A DNA stretch of 64,000 nt from Diphasiastrum complanatum (lineage: Eukaryota; Streptophyta; Lycopodiopsida; Lycopodiales; Lycopodiaceae), in the NCBI GenBank assembly GCA_029204225.1, contig CM055095.1:50910841-50974840 (forward strand). The letters run 5' to 3'. Both the position numbers and the translations under genes were made by a program. This document shows positions 1 through 11,594 of this stretch, in pieces. The notes beneath the pieces are model-generated. The model worked only from the letters and a program-made list of their open reading frames with translations. It was not told the origin of the DNA and did no database searches. Numbering within the stretch: position 1 is the stretch's first letter; each line of letters starts with the position of its first letter.

Positions 1-435
1 TCAGCTATGTTCTATGACAAACAATAATGAAAAGAAGCTGCTACTCTCAAGAGCATCCGATTGTACCACTGAGAACAGGAAAGTTCTTTAAACTTGATAA
101 ATCGATCGCTTCACAATGTTTCAAGTAACAAAAACTGCACTGTTAAAAGATATGCAATTCTACTAGACACTGATACAGAAGTAGGTAAAAACATGAAAAG
201 ATGGCCTTCCTTGTGTTGGTAGACCTTTGCCATGAGATCCTTGATATTGATCTTCTGCAGTATTGGGTTCCACCGGAAGAATTTAGATCAAATCTGCAGG
301 AAAAGTGGAAGTGCTTGTTCTTATGTGATAGTAGTGCTTCAGCATCTTTGATCTAAATACTTCTGTAGCAAAGCAGTGCTCTGCTGGTTTCCTGGCTTCA
401 ATTTCCTCCCTTGGCTAGTCAATAACGTATGCTCT
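1..435 (-). other. STOP1 3'UTR / downstream flank
   Basis: This is sequence downstream of the STOP1 stop codon on the minus strand. It probably holds the 3'UTR, which runs toward or past the left edge. I see no second open frame of note and no clear poly(A) signal. Confidence 0.4.
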
Positions 436-2490
436 TTAACTAGTCCCATTAGGACCCTGTACATAGTTGCTTCCAAATAAGCCATGCACATTGGAAGGAC
501 CTGTCAAGAGCGAGACGCCTGCTTGCCCAAAGGATGACAAGGTGGATGCTTGGCTGCCTGATATGGCACCACTGCTTTCACTTTCAGACAAACTAAGGCC
601 GGAACCTAATTTGTTTGAATCCCTCCACTGCAAGGTTGTTCCTCCAACTTTTACAGCTAATGCAGAGGTATCTCCTCCTCCAAGGACCATTGCTGGAACA
701 TTTTCTTGCTTTGTCTCGGATCCAACTCCTGAATCCTGTCCAGATCCATTTCCACCGCCAAAATCAGCATTTGCCCCACACCCAGAAACTCTCTTAGAAC
801 CATTGGCAATCAGGTTTCTACTGCCAAATCCCATTTCATTCTTACCCTTTTCCCCAATTCCAGGTGAATCTATCTCAAAAAGACGAGTAGCAGGTGTGTG
901 CCCTACAAACAGCGCCACATGTCCTAGCAACTTGTCCTTCCTTGAGAAAGTGGTGCCGCAAGAACATTGCCACTTTTCACGGCCGCAGTGCTTCTCATGA
1001 GTCTTCAAATCTGCAACCACAGAAAAACTTTTCACCTTGCATTTATTACAAGTCAGCATTTTTGGGCAATGACTCCGCCGATAATGATTCTTTACGCATA
1101 GCATTGTCTTTAGAGGAAGGAATTTCTTATGCTTTTTATTCCTTTTGCAACCTTGGTATGGACAGGAATATCTTCGTGGCCTTCTTAGTGATGGATCTTG
1201 GGAAAATTTGTCAGGCTTTGCCAGAGCTGCAGCAGTCTTGTACTCATCTCCATGGCCCCTCATGTGCATTCTCAAGTTTGCATCTCTCTTGAAGCCCTTT
1301 CCACAAATCTCACAAAAGTGAGTGTGCTCTGCAAGAATCTCCATGGCATCCAATTCAATCAGCTCATAAGAGCCCAGGGGCAAATTTTCTGCTTCATCTT
1401 CATCCTCATCGTCTCTAGGCCCATTTCCAGGATCCTGATCTTCCAAAGATCCATTTATCTCCAGTGACTTATTTGACATGACATGATTTTCAATAGTCAA
1501 AGCTGAATTGCATCTCCTGGAACTGATGTTCCCAGCAAGATCGGTGCAAGTATTCAATCCCAAGTCTACTCCAACATGATTCCCAAGAGAGCTCCCTGGA
1601 GCAGCACTGTTTCGGTGTGTCCCTAGTAAGTGCTCTGCAAGTTCTAGAGATCGATCTAGTCCAGTTTCTCCTACAGAACAGCCGATGTCTATAGCACGCT
1701 GTCTTTCTTCAACTGGATGGGAGCTGAAAGCGCAGTTGCCAACAAACACTCCTAAGGCTGCTGCAAGCGAATTTTCTGAAGAGTTCTGCTGAAAAACATC
1801 CATCCCTGAGGTAGCTTCTGCACCAAGTTGGCTAACGGGAAAACTGAATGTCGACTGTGGTGATTGTTGATGTACTTGTGGAAGCAATCCTGCAGCTGCT
1901 GCTATCAGCTGAGAGATGACCGTTGCCATTCCTGCAGCTGCTTTCATCTGTTGCTGTGTAATTGCAGCTGCATTGAAGTGGCCTCCTTGAGCTATAAGCT
2001 GAACAAGTGTCTGTAGGTGCTCTATGTTCTGCTGAAGAAGGGCTAGTGCATTTATGAATGCTTGTGAAGACGCTTGTCCCGCCTGGGGACTTCCCGAAAA
2101 GGTGCCTTTTAGCAGGTTTACTGATTCCTGGAATCCTTGCACCAGTTGGGAATGAAAATGTGGGCTGTAACCCCCCATACCAAAAGCAAGGATCTGATGA
2201 AGGTTCATGAAATCATTACCATTTGCTGCTCTAAGGGCCTGAGACAGTGGACTAGATTGTGCATGATGATGGTGCTGAGTTTGGGAAATGCTATTTTGAA
2301 GGGCGGCCTGTGTGTGGGACTGAGAAAGAAGTGGGTCAGTGAGTCCCAGAGGTGAGGAGCTGTGTGGTTGGTGCTGATGAGAACTGTAACTAAACTCTTG
2401 GCCAAGAATAGAGAGCTTCGAGGTGTTAACACCTCCACAAGAGCCCATAGTTTGATGAACATGTTCTGATGGCTGCCCTCGTGACTGCAT
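436..2490 (-). CDS. STOP1: STOP1-like C2H2 zinc-finger transcription factor
   Basis: Nuclear transcription factor of the SENSITIVE TO PROTON RHIZOTOXICITY 1 family, which in other plants activates acid-soil genes such as organic-acid transporters under low pH and aluminium. The 684-residue frame runs from ATG (2488-2490) to TAA (436-438) in one exon. The N-terminal part is rich in Gln, His and Ser and includes a hydrophobic/Gln block near residues 120-200. An acidic run (DEDEDEAE) precedes four zinc fingers: about 391-413 (CEICGKGF), 443-475 (long loop, CPYQGC), 478-500 (CNKCKVKSF) and 507-530 ([16 protein letters not shown]). Their order and the [20 protein letters not shown] signature are diagnostic of STOP1. 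A Gly/Ser-rich tail of about 150 residues follows. It is longer than Arabidopsis STOP1 (about 500 residues), with the extra length at both ends. The ATG is the first in the predicted exon; an overlapping longer frame starts at TTG, not ATG. Confidence 0.96.
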   Translation of the reverse strand: MQSRGQPSEHVHQTMGSCGGVNTSKLSILGQEFSYSSHQHQPHSSSPLGLTDPLLSQSHTQAALQNSISQTQHHHHAQSSPLSQALRAANGNDFMNLHQILAFGMGGYSPHFHSQLVQGFQESVNLLKGTFSGSPQAGQASSQAFINALALLQQNIEHLQTLVQLIAQGGHFNAAAITQQQMKAAAGMATVISQLIAAAAGLLPQVHQQSPQSTFSFPVSQLGAEATSGMDVFQQNSSENSLAAALGVFVGNCAFSSHPVEERQRAIDIGCSVGETGLDRSLELAEHLLGTHRNSAAPGSSLGNHVGVDLGLNTCTDLAGNISSRRCNSALTIENHVMSNKSLEINGSLEDQDPGNGPRDDEDEDEAENLPLGSYELIELDAMEILAEHTHFCEICGKGFKRDANLRMHMRGHGDEYKTAAALAKPDKFSQDPSLRRPRRYSCPYQGCKRNKKHKKFLPLKTMLCVKNHYRRSHCPKMLTCNKCKVKSFSVVADLKTHEKHCGREKWQCSCGTTFSRKDKLLGHVALFVGHTPATRLFEIDSPGIGEKGKNEMGFGSRNLIANGSKRVSGCGANADFGGGNGSGQDSGVGSETKQENVPAMVLGGGDTSALAVKVGGTTLQWRDSNKLGSGLSLSESESSGAISGSQASTLSSFGQAGVSLLTGPSNVHGLFGSNYVQGPNGTS

Positions 2491-2592
2491 CTTTCAACGA
2501 ACTTTCCTATTCTTGACCTTCTTGTGATCCAGCCGTTGGATCTAGCTAGCAGCAGTAGATCCAAACGTTTCGACAAGGAAAAAGCCCCACTC

Positions 2593-3981
2593 CTGTAAAG
2601 AAGAATAACCCCAATTTTAGATCTCTTGAAAAACTAACCAGGCACCCAAATACTTGAAAACATAATAGAAAAAGCAAACTAACCGTTTCTGTTACAATCC
2701 AACAAAAGTTCAAATAGCTAATCAAAGACACATAGAGATCCAGATGGATGCCATACAGGAGTTATATTACAAGAATCAGAGCCTGTAATTGGATCTACAC
2801 CTTTCCGAACTATTTAAGATTCAAATTAAGTAGGCAGTTTCTTTTTAGCACTGACGATCCACAAATCGAATATAAAGATGAGCCAAACTGCTCCATACCA
2901 GACACAAACAAGGACTGAAGGGAGCCCCTTGGGCTGATTTTTCCAGAAAGCTGTCTTCCTTATAAAAGGGTTTTGCTGATCTAACCCACCATGGCTAAAG
3001 GCCATTCAACCACACTATACCAAAGGAAACTTGTGAAGAGAGTGCAAAACTTGTTCTGCCGACTCGACTTGTTGGATGCGTTCACTTCCAAGATGCATCC
3101 ATCCACTTAAAGCATCTACAGTTAGGTAAGGGAAGTACACAAGGATTGTCAGAAAATGCGAAACAGTCGGGGAAAAAAGACTTGCAAAGAGTTATTCAAA
3201 GATAAACAAGTTTATTTCCATCCATAAAGCTAACAAAGCGTTATTCAAAAACATAACAGGTATATTTGCATCCACAGAGCTTTCAGAACTAATGATCAGC
3301 CACCGGTTAACGTACATACGAGTTGTCCCTGCAAAGATTCTAATTGAAAAGTCCTCTTTAACCTAGCTCAAAGGATCGAAAGAGTAAGTGACCTCGCCTC
3401 CACTGCACCGAGCCCGCAAGAATAGAGAAACACAAACAAGTGTTTGAACCAGCCATCAAGATCCAACGCAGAAAGTCTTCGCAGACAAACAGACAACCTC
3501 AAAATATCCGTCCAGATCTGGAAATCGGCTACTATCTGAACCTATTACTGAACAAGGAGAAAACTCATAAACTCAGAATACTAACCAGAGGACGGAAATG
3601 ATTTGATTGATGATAGGCACGGCAGATCGCGGGTTCTGAAATGGGCAAATCGGATGCAGGACAGGTGAGAGCCGAAGTGGTCAACTCTCCAGTAGGAAAG
3701 AAAGTCCACTTCCCACAATCCAACTCACCACAGGAAAGCAGCAAGCAGCCGGCAAGTACTTGACTTTTCTGCTGAATTGAGCCGCAAAAGAGGAGCAGCA
3801 GCACCCCAAATGGGGTCCGCTTGCAGCTCAACCAACCCTCTCAGATGCCTCAGGCTCCCAAGGCACGCAAGCAAGCACCAAAACAAAGAATAAAGAATGC
3901 CTCCTTCTTGTTCTTCTTTTTCCAATGCAGCTTGACTTGTAAAGAGCACCTGTCTGATTACAACCCAGTGCACCCACATAC
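2593..3981 (-). other. predicted STOP1 5'UTR intron
   Basis: On the minus strand a strong acceptor (TTCTTCTTTACAG/GAG) ends at 2593, 103 bases upstream of the start codon. A good donor (CTG/GTATGTG) begins at 3981. An alternative donor (CTG/GTTAGTATTC) lies near 3587, so two introns or alternative splicing are possible. STOP1 genes elsewhere have a 5'UTR intron. The CT-rich leader on the minus strand (about 3982-4240) fits a first noncoding exon. The interval has no long frame. Confidence 0.5.
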
Positions 3982-4280
3982 CAGATAGATGGAAGAATGC
4001 AGAATCAGGAATATGGGCAGGCAGAAATTGAAAAGGACGTCAGAGAAGAAAGCAGAAAATCATGAATTTTTCTGTTTTTCTCTAAAAGATGAGAGACTTT
4101 TCCCTTTTTTTTACTCTCTCTCTCGAAAAGACGAGAGCTTTGGAAGTTGGGCAATAATGAAGGAATCTAGGAAGAGCAGAGAGTCCGAGAGACTAGACAG
4201 AGAGGGAGAGAGCGCGGAGCCCCAGGTGGTGGGAGGCCGAAACTGACAGCTGTCCTCCTTGAAACATGAAGTCATTCGTC

Positions 4281-4309
4281 TGACGTCACTCAGTCTCCTA
4301 GTGACGTCA
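4281..4309. promoter_or_regulatory. paired TGACGTCA palindromes upstream of STOP1
   Basis: Two perfect TGACGTCA palindromes (4281-4288 and 4302-4309) lie 21 bp apart start to start, two helical turns, about 40-70 bp upstream of the predicted leader of STOP1. TGACGTCA is a bZIP/TGA-factor site. The regulatory role is inferred from position, symmetry and spacing. Confidence 0.55.
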
Positions 4310-6381
4310 TCGAGGCGGAGCTGACAGGTTGCCCATCCAGGGGGCCGACGGTACGTCCGGGTTGCGACAGGGAATCCGGCAGGGAGCCCTTATCGGCCGG
4401 CACCTGGACCCTGGTCCCTTGGTCACCTCTTCCTACACTCTACCAGTTTGGTCATGGTCCCCTAGAGTTACTTAGAGTCGTTTGAACTTGAGGCTTGGAA
4501 CTTGGAAGGGCCTCTAGGGGCTCAAACTCGGGGTGCGGTAGAGTTGCTTATAAGCAAAGTGAGTCGATTCGAGTAGTTTGTTGCGGTGAGGGGCACCTGC
4601 TCAAACTTAGAGCGTGTTGTAGAGTTGCTTAGGGCCTCTTTCCATGTGACCCATGCACCCAGGCATGGTGATGTTTTTCAATAGCACGGGTGAAAGAACG
4701 AGTGAGTTGTAAAACTCTCCCAAATCAGGTGTTGGAGAGAATGGGTGAGACGTTCAGCTAGGCGACAAGGAGCACAAGCTCAAACTTCCAGCGCATCATT
4801 GCCAACATATACAAGCCTTGACTAATTGCTTGATGTACAATGTTTATTTGTACTAATTTATTATTAATGTGGTTGTTATGCCACGGGCAACTATTTTACC
4901 AAGGGAATGTGGCAAGCCACCACGTGGCCCTACCTTAAACTTGGGACTTTGATTATTTTATCTTTGTTAAAACACATACGAATTGAATATATTGCAGGCG
5001 GTTCCAGACTAGCGAGATGTCCCCTTGGCTAGCCCTTGTAGTTGCCGGCCATTTTTTAAAACTTGGCACATTGTTTTAAACTTATCTTGAATGTTAAATC
5101 GACAAGTCCCCTTGGCTAGGTCTTGCAATTGTTAGTCATTTTTTAAACCTTGGCACCCATTTTAAACTTACTGGCAAATGTAAATCAAGGGCCGCAATCT
5201 AATCGGCCCATTTGCATCCATGCCATACCGTTGGTACATTTTTCTTAAGTTGCTCAACAGGTCTAACGATGTCCCCAAGTTAAAAAAAAATGAGCTTCAG
5301 TTGCCCCTAAGGTATCATCCCATCTCATCTGCCACATGTTGACAACTCCACATAAGTCTAAAAGGAAGGAGATCCATTTTTTCTCCATGGACCAATGGGA
5401 GAAGTCCATTTAGATTAGGGACTTTTTAGTTTAATGCAAAATTTGACAAGTAGTGTTATGGTTCTGTGGGATAAAAGCCTTATGGTGCTTTACCTATATG
5501 ACATTACATATTGGACTATGTCGAATGATGATATGTACTATGCTATGAAGCTTTTAATCGGTTTTATTTTGATCTAATTAAGTACAATCCAAGCACCAAA
5601 GAAATTTCTACGGGCAAGATATTGAATGGTTTAAATTATCAATCTCAAAGTTTTTCTAAAACGTTATATATTAAAGGTCATTAATATGAATTTTCTTTGT
5701 GAGTGGCCCTTATTTCTTCTACACATACTTGAATGGAATGAATGGAATCCAAAATTGAGACATGTCTTATACAAACTTTACATGGCACATAGCAATCCAT
5801 TCACATAGTCACAACTCAAAGAACAAAATATTGTGCAAGCGCAAGTACCACTGCGTAAAGTTGTGCCTTTACACAAAACTTAGGTTTTTGGTAACAAAAT
5901 ACCATTTCAAAATTTTCAAACTCTTGATACTTTGAACAATATCCAATACAACATTTTTTTGGAGGTGTTGCTAGTTTGAGTAGCCAACATACATTATGCA
6001 TATGGCTTTAATACATAATCATGATCCATTGCCATGGATAAATAATATCACTATCATGATTATTTTAACGATTCACTTCAAATTACTTGTAGAAACTACT
6101 TGTTAACAAAATCCTATGTCAACTCGTGTCTAAAACATTGTATCCCATTGATGCATCCCTGCACATCCCTGCATGAGGGTTTTTGGCATGTATATGAGCA
6201 AGATTTGCACCCAAGGATTTTTTTGTCAAAGTGATGAACCAACCAAGCTCGTTTACACAACTTATTGAATGTAAAGTAGTTCTGGCTAGAAAAGGGCACA
6301 TATCCGAGTCTCTTACCTCTCAATGGGCTAGTAAATGGGTGGTGGTCTTTAGTCAGGGTTTGTCTCCATGCATAAGCAAAG
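4310..6381. other. intergenic region left of the young Copia element
   Basis: No gene is recognised. The first 350 bases carry short internal similarities (repeated GAGTTGCTTA and CTCAAACT). A dispersed repeat copy occupies about 5014-5415, annotated separately. The rest is AT-rich with only short chance frames. Confidence 0.4.
5014..5415 (-). repeat. dispersed repeat, inverted relative to 27365-27690
   Basis: Read on the minus strand, about 5415 to 5090 aligns along its length with 27365-27690 on the plus strand. Shared blocks in the same order include TCTCCCATTGGTCCA, ACTTGGGGACAT, AATGGACCAA-like, a GCGGCC block and GGGACTTGTCG. The left part (5014-5193) is itself a diverged tandem duplication of roughly 94 bp, each copy carrying GTCCCCTTGGCTAG and CATTTTTTAAA. 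No protein or LTR is visible, so the family is unclassified. Confidence 0.6.
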
Positions 6382-7034
6382 TGTGAAAAATTGTCAACTA
6401 GTAGTATTTTCTTAACTTGAGATTTTGTAGGCCTATGGCCAAATAAAAGTTAGAGATAGGTTCATACATGTATGTAGAGGCCCAAAGTATGTGTACACTA
6501 CTTTTGAGGTCACATTAATTAGAGGAGGTCGAGTGTGGAGCTCTTCTATTGGCTCATAATTTGGTGCATTCCTATTTGACCAAATTTCTAGGTATATGGG
6601 TGAATCCTATTGGACCCCAATTTTAGCCTATCATAAGACAAGTGGCCAAGAGGCACTATGGCTGCTATAAATAGCCATCTCCACGAGTATGTACACATCT
6701 CATTTTCATTCTATTGAATGAATGTTATGCTCTTTGAAGATCCATCTTCTTCTCTCTCACTTTTTTGTTCATATCTTGCATTCTAGCCACTAGAATTGTG
6801 ATTTCTTTGTTGCTATGGCTTCACACGTGTGAAATGCAGGTTGTAGGCTCTGAAGTACGGACAGGGACAGCAAGTTTCTGTTTGTGGAAGCTTATGATCA
6901 GATTTTGATGTTTAGTTGATGTTTAGTATGCTTAACATCACAATTTCTATCATTTTTTCAATCTAGATGTGCATAACTTCCATGGCCAAGATCTTTATGA
7001 AACTTTAGCATCTTTTGGATCTGAGTTTTTCACA
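6382..7034 (+). repeat. 5' LTR of young Copia
   Basis: A 653-bp LTR. TATAAATA at 6666-6673 is the likely promoter TATA box. The 14-bp perfect palindrome TTCACACGTGTGAA (6820-6833) contains a CACGTG G-box, downstream of the likely start and therefore probably in the transcribed part of the LTR. Confidence 0.95.
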
Positions 7035-7046
7035 TGGTATCAGAGC
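7035..7046 (+). other. primer-binding site (tRNA-iMet type)
   Basis: TGGTATCAGAGC follows the 5' LTR directly and matches the usual plant Copia primer-binding site complementary to initiator Met tRNA. About 600 bp of noncoding leader (7047-7643) separates it from the gag ATG. I see no gene in that leader. Confidence 0.93.
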
Positions 7047-7643
7047 ATTAGGCGGCCAAATGTGCAGGTTTTGCCAGATTTAGAAGAGATTTGTGGGCGA
7101 GTTTGCTTTTGTAGCATTCCAATCAAGTTTCTAGCTAAAAATCTTGTTGATTTATGTGTAGAAATTGGATCTTTGTGATCAAAACATCATTTGTATGCAT
7201 TTCAATTGAAGTAGGGCGAATTCCCTCTATACTTATCAGAATAAGGAGACAAAAATTGTTTTGGAAAGAGGGAGATGCAAGATCCAACAAGATCCTATTA
7301 GTTTTCCATTCTAGCATATAGTTTTTTGATTCAATTTCTTGCTTCTTCATGTCAAAAACTTCAAAATTGATGTAACCCTCTGATTTTCAGTTTGCTGAAT
7401 GATTCAAGAGTGTATTTCAATCTTAGGAGTGAGGGAAAAGCAAGTATATTGAGGTTTGGTCTTGGTTTGATCAAGAAATCATAAAACTAGTGGCTAAAAT
7501 TGAGAAAAAAGTGAGGAAAAGAGAGAAAAAGTAAGGTTTTAGGTTCCAAATCTTTGTGATTTCTTCTTGTGTTTCATTTGTTGATTCAAGAGAGTGCTTA
7601 GTGCATTGGAACAGGTCAAAGATCAGAGATCAATCATTGCAAC

Positions 7644-10600
7644 ATGGCTACAAATGGAGGCTACATGTTGGAAAGCAATGATAGGCTTACCTCCCTCAAC
7701 TATTCTACTTGGAAAGTAAGGATGGAGTCTTTGCTTGAGATGAATGAGTTGATGGATATTGTTGTAGGTGTGGAGGAGAGACCTTTGGCACCTCAAGAAC
7801 AATTGAGGTATGACAAGAGGGCAAAGAAAGCCCTTCACATGATCAAGATGAATGTGACAAATGAGCTTATCAAAGAGGTTGGTAAGTGCACATCATCTAG
7901 TGAAGCTTGGGAAGCCTTGAAGAAGGTTTATGAATCCAAGTCTACTTCTAGAGTGTTGACTTTAAGAAGGCAAATCTTTTCTTGTATGCAAAAGAAGAGT
8001 GAGAATGGACATGCTTTTGTTTTGAGAGTTAAAGCATTGAATGATGAGTTAGCATGCATTAATGATGGCATAAATAATGAGGAGCTTGTTCAAGTGATTC
8101 TCAATGGCTTGTTGGATGATCATGCTAATCTTGTTCAAAGTTATGCTATCCAAAAATGTTTACCAAGTGTTGGAGACTTGCAAGAGGTCTTGTTGGCTGA
8201 AGAATTCAGGTTGCAAACAAGAGTGGGAGCATCTTCTACATCTCAAGGAGGAGAAGAGGAGGCAATGTTCTCTAAAGGCAAGTTCAAGGGCAAAGGTAAA
8301 AGCAATTGGTCTAAAGGGCAAGACCAAGGTGAGCACTCTACTTTTGGCAAAAAGAAGGATAGATCTAAGCTAAAATGTTTCTATTGTGGAGTCAAAGGGC
8401 ATTTTGCTAGTGATTGTTTTAAGAAAAAGAGGGATCAAGGGGAAAAGCAAACCAATCTAACTATTGATGAGGGTGGGGATGAGCTTCTTTCAAATGATGC
8501 TTTTGTTATGTCATCTTGCTTGTTGGCTAATCATGGAGACATTGATCCTTGGTGGATTGATAGTGGAGCCACTTCTCATATGACATATCATAAAGAGTAT
8601 TTTTCATCTTTAATGGCATTTGATGGTGATAGGAAGGTAATCTATACCGCAAATGATGGTGAGTGTGCAATCAAGGGGATTGGCACAATTCCTATTTCAC
8701 TTTCTACAAATAGGAATATAGAATTGAAAGATGTTTTGCTCATTCCATCCATTACCAAGAACTTACTTAGTGTAAGCCAAATGCTTGACAAAGGATTCAA
8801 AGTTGAGTTTGATGGTGATGCTTGCTTGATCAAAAAGGGGTGTAGTATCATTGCAAAAGGGAAAAGGCAAGGGAAATTGTTCAAGCTTGATGCATGTGTT
8901 GTTGCTAACCAAGTTGGATGCATGGCAAATGAACAAATGTCAATTCAAGAGGTATGGCATAAAAGGATGGGACATCTCAACTACAAGGCCTTGGAGGAAA
9001 TAGCCAAAAAGGAGGTAGTAAGGGGACTTCCCAAGTCTCTTACTTGCTTGAATCATGTTTGTGAAGAATGTGCTTTGTCTAAATCACATAGATTGCCATA
9101 TACTAGATCTATATCTAGATCTAAGATGCCTTTTTCTCTCTTGCATTCGGATATTCATGGTGTTACTACAATTAGCAATGGAGGTGCTAAGATGTATGTA
9201 ACTTTCATTGATGATTTTAGTAGATTTTGTTGGGTTTATCTACTAAAGAGCAAGGATGAGGTGTTTGATGTGTTTGTCAAGTTCAAAGTTGCTATTGAGA
9301 CTCAATTTACAACCAAAATCAAATGCTTGAGGAGCGACAATGGTGGTGAATACATTTCTAACAAATTCAAAGCCTTTTGTGATGAGCATGGGATCAAGAG
9401 GGAGTACACATGTCCAAGAACACCACAACAAAATGGAGTGGCCGAGAGGAAGAATAGAACCTTGTGTGAGAGTGCAAAGGCAATGAGATTGAATGCTAAT
9501 CTTCCTAAACCTTTTTGGAGTGATGCTTTGTTGTGTGCAAATTTCCTTTGCAATAGATGGCCAAGTGTTGTATTGGAAGGAAAAACCCCTTTTGAAGCTT
9601 TGTTTGGTACGAAGCCTAATGTCAAGTTTCTAAGAACTTTTGGATGCATTTGCTACTTCAACATTACTCTTGATGATAGAACTAAGGAGGATCCATCTTC
9701 AAGAAAGGGCATTTTTGTTGGTTATAGTGAAGTAAGCAAAGCATATAGGATTTATGTTCCTTCAATCAAGAAAGTGTTCACAAGTAGGGATGTCATTTTT
9801 GATGAAAGTAACATTCCAAAAGTTGTTTCAAGTGATGATGGTGTTGTTGCAACTAATGTGCTTGATGACAATGGAGTTGATGACACATTGGATGTGGATG
9901 TTGAAGAAGCCTCTTCAAGTCAAATTCCAAGGAGAACTCCAAGGCATAAAGTGAAACCCTCAAGGCTCACTTATGATGGCAAAGGTAAGCAAGTGGTGGA
10001 TGGATCCAACTATGCTTTCCTAACTTCTTTTGATGTACCTTCATGTGTAGATGAAGCAAGGCAAAAAGAGGAATGGATCCAAGCAATGGATCTTGAGTTT
10101 GAAGCACTTATGAAGAACAACACATGGAGATTGGTGGAGCTTCCAAAGGGCAAAAGTGCAATTGGATGCAAATGGATCTTCAAGGTAAAGACAAATCAAG
10201 ATGGATCTATCAACAAGTTCAAGGCAAGGTTGGTGGCTAAAGGTTATGCTCAAGAGCATGGCATTGACTATGAGGAAACCTTTGCACCCGTGGCAAAGAT
10301 GGTGAGCATAAGAGTAATCATTTCCCTTGCAACTCTTTATGGATGGGATCTTTGGCAATTAGACATTTCTAATGCTTTCTTGAATGGTGATCTTGAAGAG
10401 GAAGTCTACATGGAGCAACCCGAGAGCTATGTTTCTCATAGCAAGCCTAATCATGTGTGTTTTCTACAAAAAAGTTTGTATGGTCTTAAGCAAGCACCAA
10501 GGAGTTGGTATGCTAGGCTTAACTCTTTTCTACTTTCTCAAAACTTCACTATGAGTGAGTATGATCATTCACTTTACTTTAGAATTAGTGCTAATGATGT

Positions 10601-11594
10601 TACAATCCTTCTAATTTATGTGGATGACATTATTTTAAGTGGAGGGAACAAGGAAGATATAGAAGATATCAAGAAAGCACTAAAAAAGGAATTTGAAGTG
10701 CATGATCTTGGTCTTTTGAGCTATATCTTAGGAATAGAAGTAATTAGAACTTCTCAAATCACTTTTATTTCACAAGAGAAGTATGCTATTTCTATTCTCA
10801 ATAGATTTCATATGGTAGATGCAAATCCTATTGATACACCTATGGAATCACATGTAAAGCTAACTATAAGAGGTAATGAAAGATCCTTCGAGGACATTAC
10901 TCTCTATAGGAAGCTAATAGGTTCTCTTATATATCTAACCATCACAAGACCTGATTTATCTTATTGTGTTGGTAGATTAAGCCAATTCATGCAAGATCCT
11001 AGCATAGAACATTGGAAACTAGGAAAGAGGATCTTGAGATACATCTCGGGAACAAAAGATTTTGGCATTGTTTATAGAGGCTCATCACCTAACTTATTTG
11101 GTTTTTCAGATTCAGATTTTGCAGGAGACCTTATGGATAGAAAATCCATAAATGCACATGCTATTTTCATAGGTGATGGAGCTATCTCATGGATGTCGAA
11201 GAAACAAGCAACTATATCACTTTCTTCTAGTGAGGCCGAGTACAAAGCTTTGACATCATGCACAAAGGAGATGGTGTGGATCAAGAGGATGATTATGGAG
11301 CTTCATTTGCTGGATTTTTCAGAGAGTCCAATCATCTTTTGTGACAACCTTTCAGCCCAAAGTCTAGCAAGCAATCCGGTTTTCCATGCAAGGAGCAAAC
11401 ATATCGAGGTGGCTTACCATTTTGTGAGAGAACAAGTGTTGGCAAAAGAGATCAAGCTTGAACATGTCCCATCAAAGGAATGTGTGGCTGATATCTTTAC
11501 CAAAGCATTGGGAAAGGACTTATTTTTCAAGCATAGAACAAGTCTTGGTGTACTTTCTAAATCTATGCTAAAACTAGTTGAAGAGGGAGTGTGA
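7644..11594 (+). CDS. Copia gag-pol polyprotein, intact
   Basis: A 1316-residue frame from ATG 7644 with domains in Ty1/Copia order. Gag (UBN2 type) carries a CCHC knuckle near residues 244-257 (CFYCGVKGHFASDC). The aspartic protease has DSGATSH near 306. The integrase has an HHCC zinc region about 438-480 (HKRMGHLNY ... CEECALSK) and catalytic residues in LHSDIHG (~502), RSDNGGEY (~564) and [10 protein letters not shown] (~600). Reverse transcriptase starts near 825 with YVDD at about 991. RNase H spans about 1155-1290 (DSDFAGD, SSSEAEYKAL). No stop, frameshift or missing catalytic residue is seen. The TGA stop (11592-11594) is supplied by the first bases of the 3' LTR. Gag is clearly similar to the gag fragment at 24738. 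Confidence 0.96.
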   Translation: MATNGGYMLESNDRLTSLNYSTWKVRMESLLEMNELMDIVVGVEERPLAPQEQLRYDKRAKKALHMIKMNVTNELIKEVGKCTSSSEAWEALKKVYESKSTSRVLTLRRQIFSCMQKKSENGHAFVLRVKALNDELACINDGINNEELVQVILNGLLDDHANLVQSYAIQKCLPSVGDLQEVLLAEEFRLQTRVGASSTSQGGEEEAMFSKGKFKGKGKSNWSKGQDQGEHSTFGKKKDRSKLKCFYCGVKGHFASDCFKKKRDQGEKQTNLTIDEGGDELLSNDAFVMSSCLLANHGDIDPWWIDSGATSHMTYHKEYFSSLMAFDGDRKVIYTANDGECAIKGIGTIPISLSTNRNIELKDVLLIPSITKNLLSVSQMLDKGFKVEFDGDACLIKKGCSIIAKGKRQGKLFKLDACVVANQVGCMANEQMSIQEVWHKRMGHLNYKALEEIAKKEVVRGLPKSLTCLNHVCEECALSKSHRLPYTRSISRSKMPFSLLHSDIHGVTTISNGGAKMYVTFIDDFSRFCWVYLLKSKDEVFDVFVKFKVAIETQFTTKIKCLRSDNGGEYISNKFKAFCDEHGIKREYTCPRTPQQNGVAERKNRTLCESAKAMRLNANLPKPFWSDALLCANFLCNRWPSVVLEGKTPFEALFGTKPNVKFLRTFGCICYFNITLDDRTKEDPSSRKGIFVGYSEVSKAYRIYVPSIKKVFTSRDVIFDESNIPKVVSSDDGVVATNVLDDNGVDDTLDVDVEEASSSQIPRRTPRHKVKPSRLTYDGKGKQVVDGSNYAFLTSFDVPSCVDEARQKEEWIQAMDLEFEALMKNNTWRLVELPKGKSAIGCKWIFKVKTNQDGSINKFKARLVAKGYAQEHGIDYEETFAPVAKMVSIRVIISLATLYGWDLWQLDISNAFLNGDLEEEVYMEQPESYVSHSKPNHVCFLQKSLYGLKQAPRSWYARLNSFLLSQNFTMSEYDHSLYFRISANDVTILLIYVDDIILSGGNKEDIEDIKKALKKEFEVHDLGLLSYILGIEVIRTSQITFISQEKYAISILNRFHMVDANPIDTPMESHVKLTIRGNERSFEDITLYRKLIGSLIYLTITRPDLSYCVGRLSQFMQDPSIEHWKLGKRILRYISGTKDFGIVYRGSSPNLFGFSDSDFAGDLMDRKSINAHAIFIGDGAISWMSKKQATISLSSSEAEYKALTSCTKEMVWIKRMIMELHLLDFSESPIIFCDNLSAQSLASNPVFHARSKHIEVAYHFVREQVLAKEIKLEHVPSKECVADIFTKALGKDLFFKHRTSLGVLSKSMLKLVEEGV
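11580..11589 (+). other. polypurine tract
   Basis: GAAGAGGGAG lies immediately before the TGTG start of the 3' LTR, as expected for the plus-strand primer. It also encodes the last residues of the polyprotein. Confidence 0.85.

Noticed and set aside
467-1467. Several plus-strand frames over the STOP1 gene
   Set aside because: Antisense shadows of the STOP1 coding exon.
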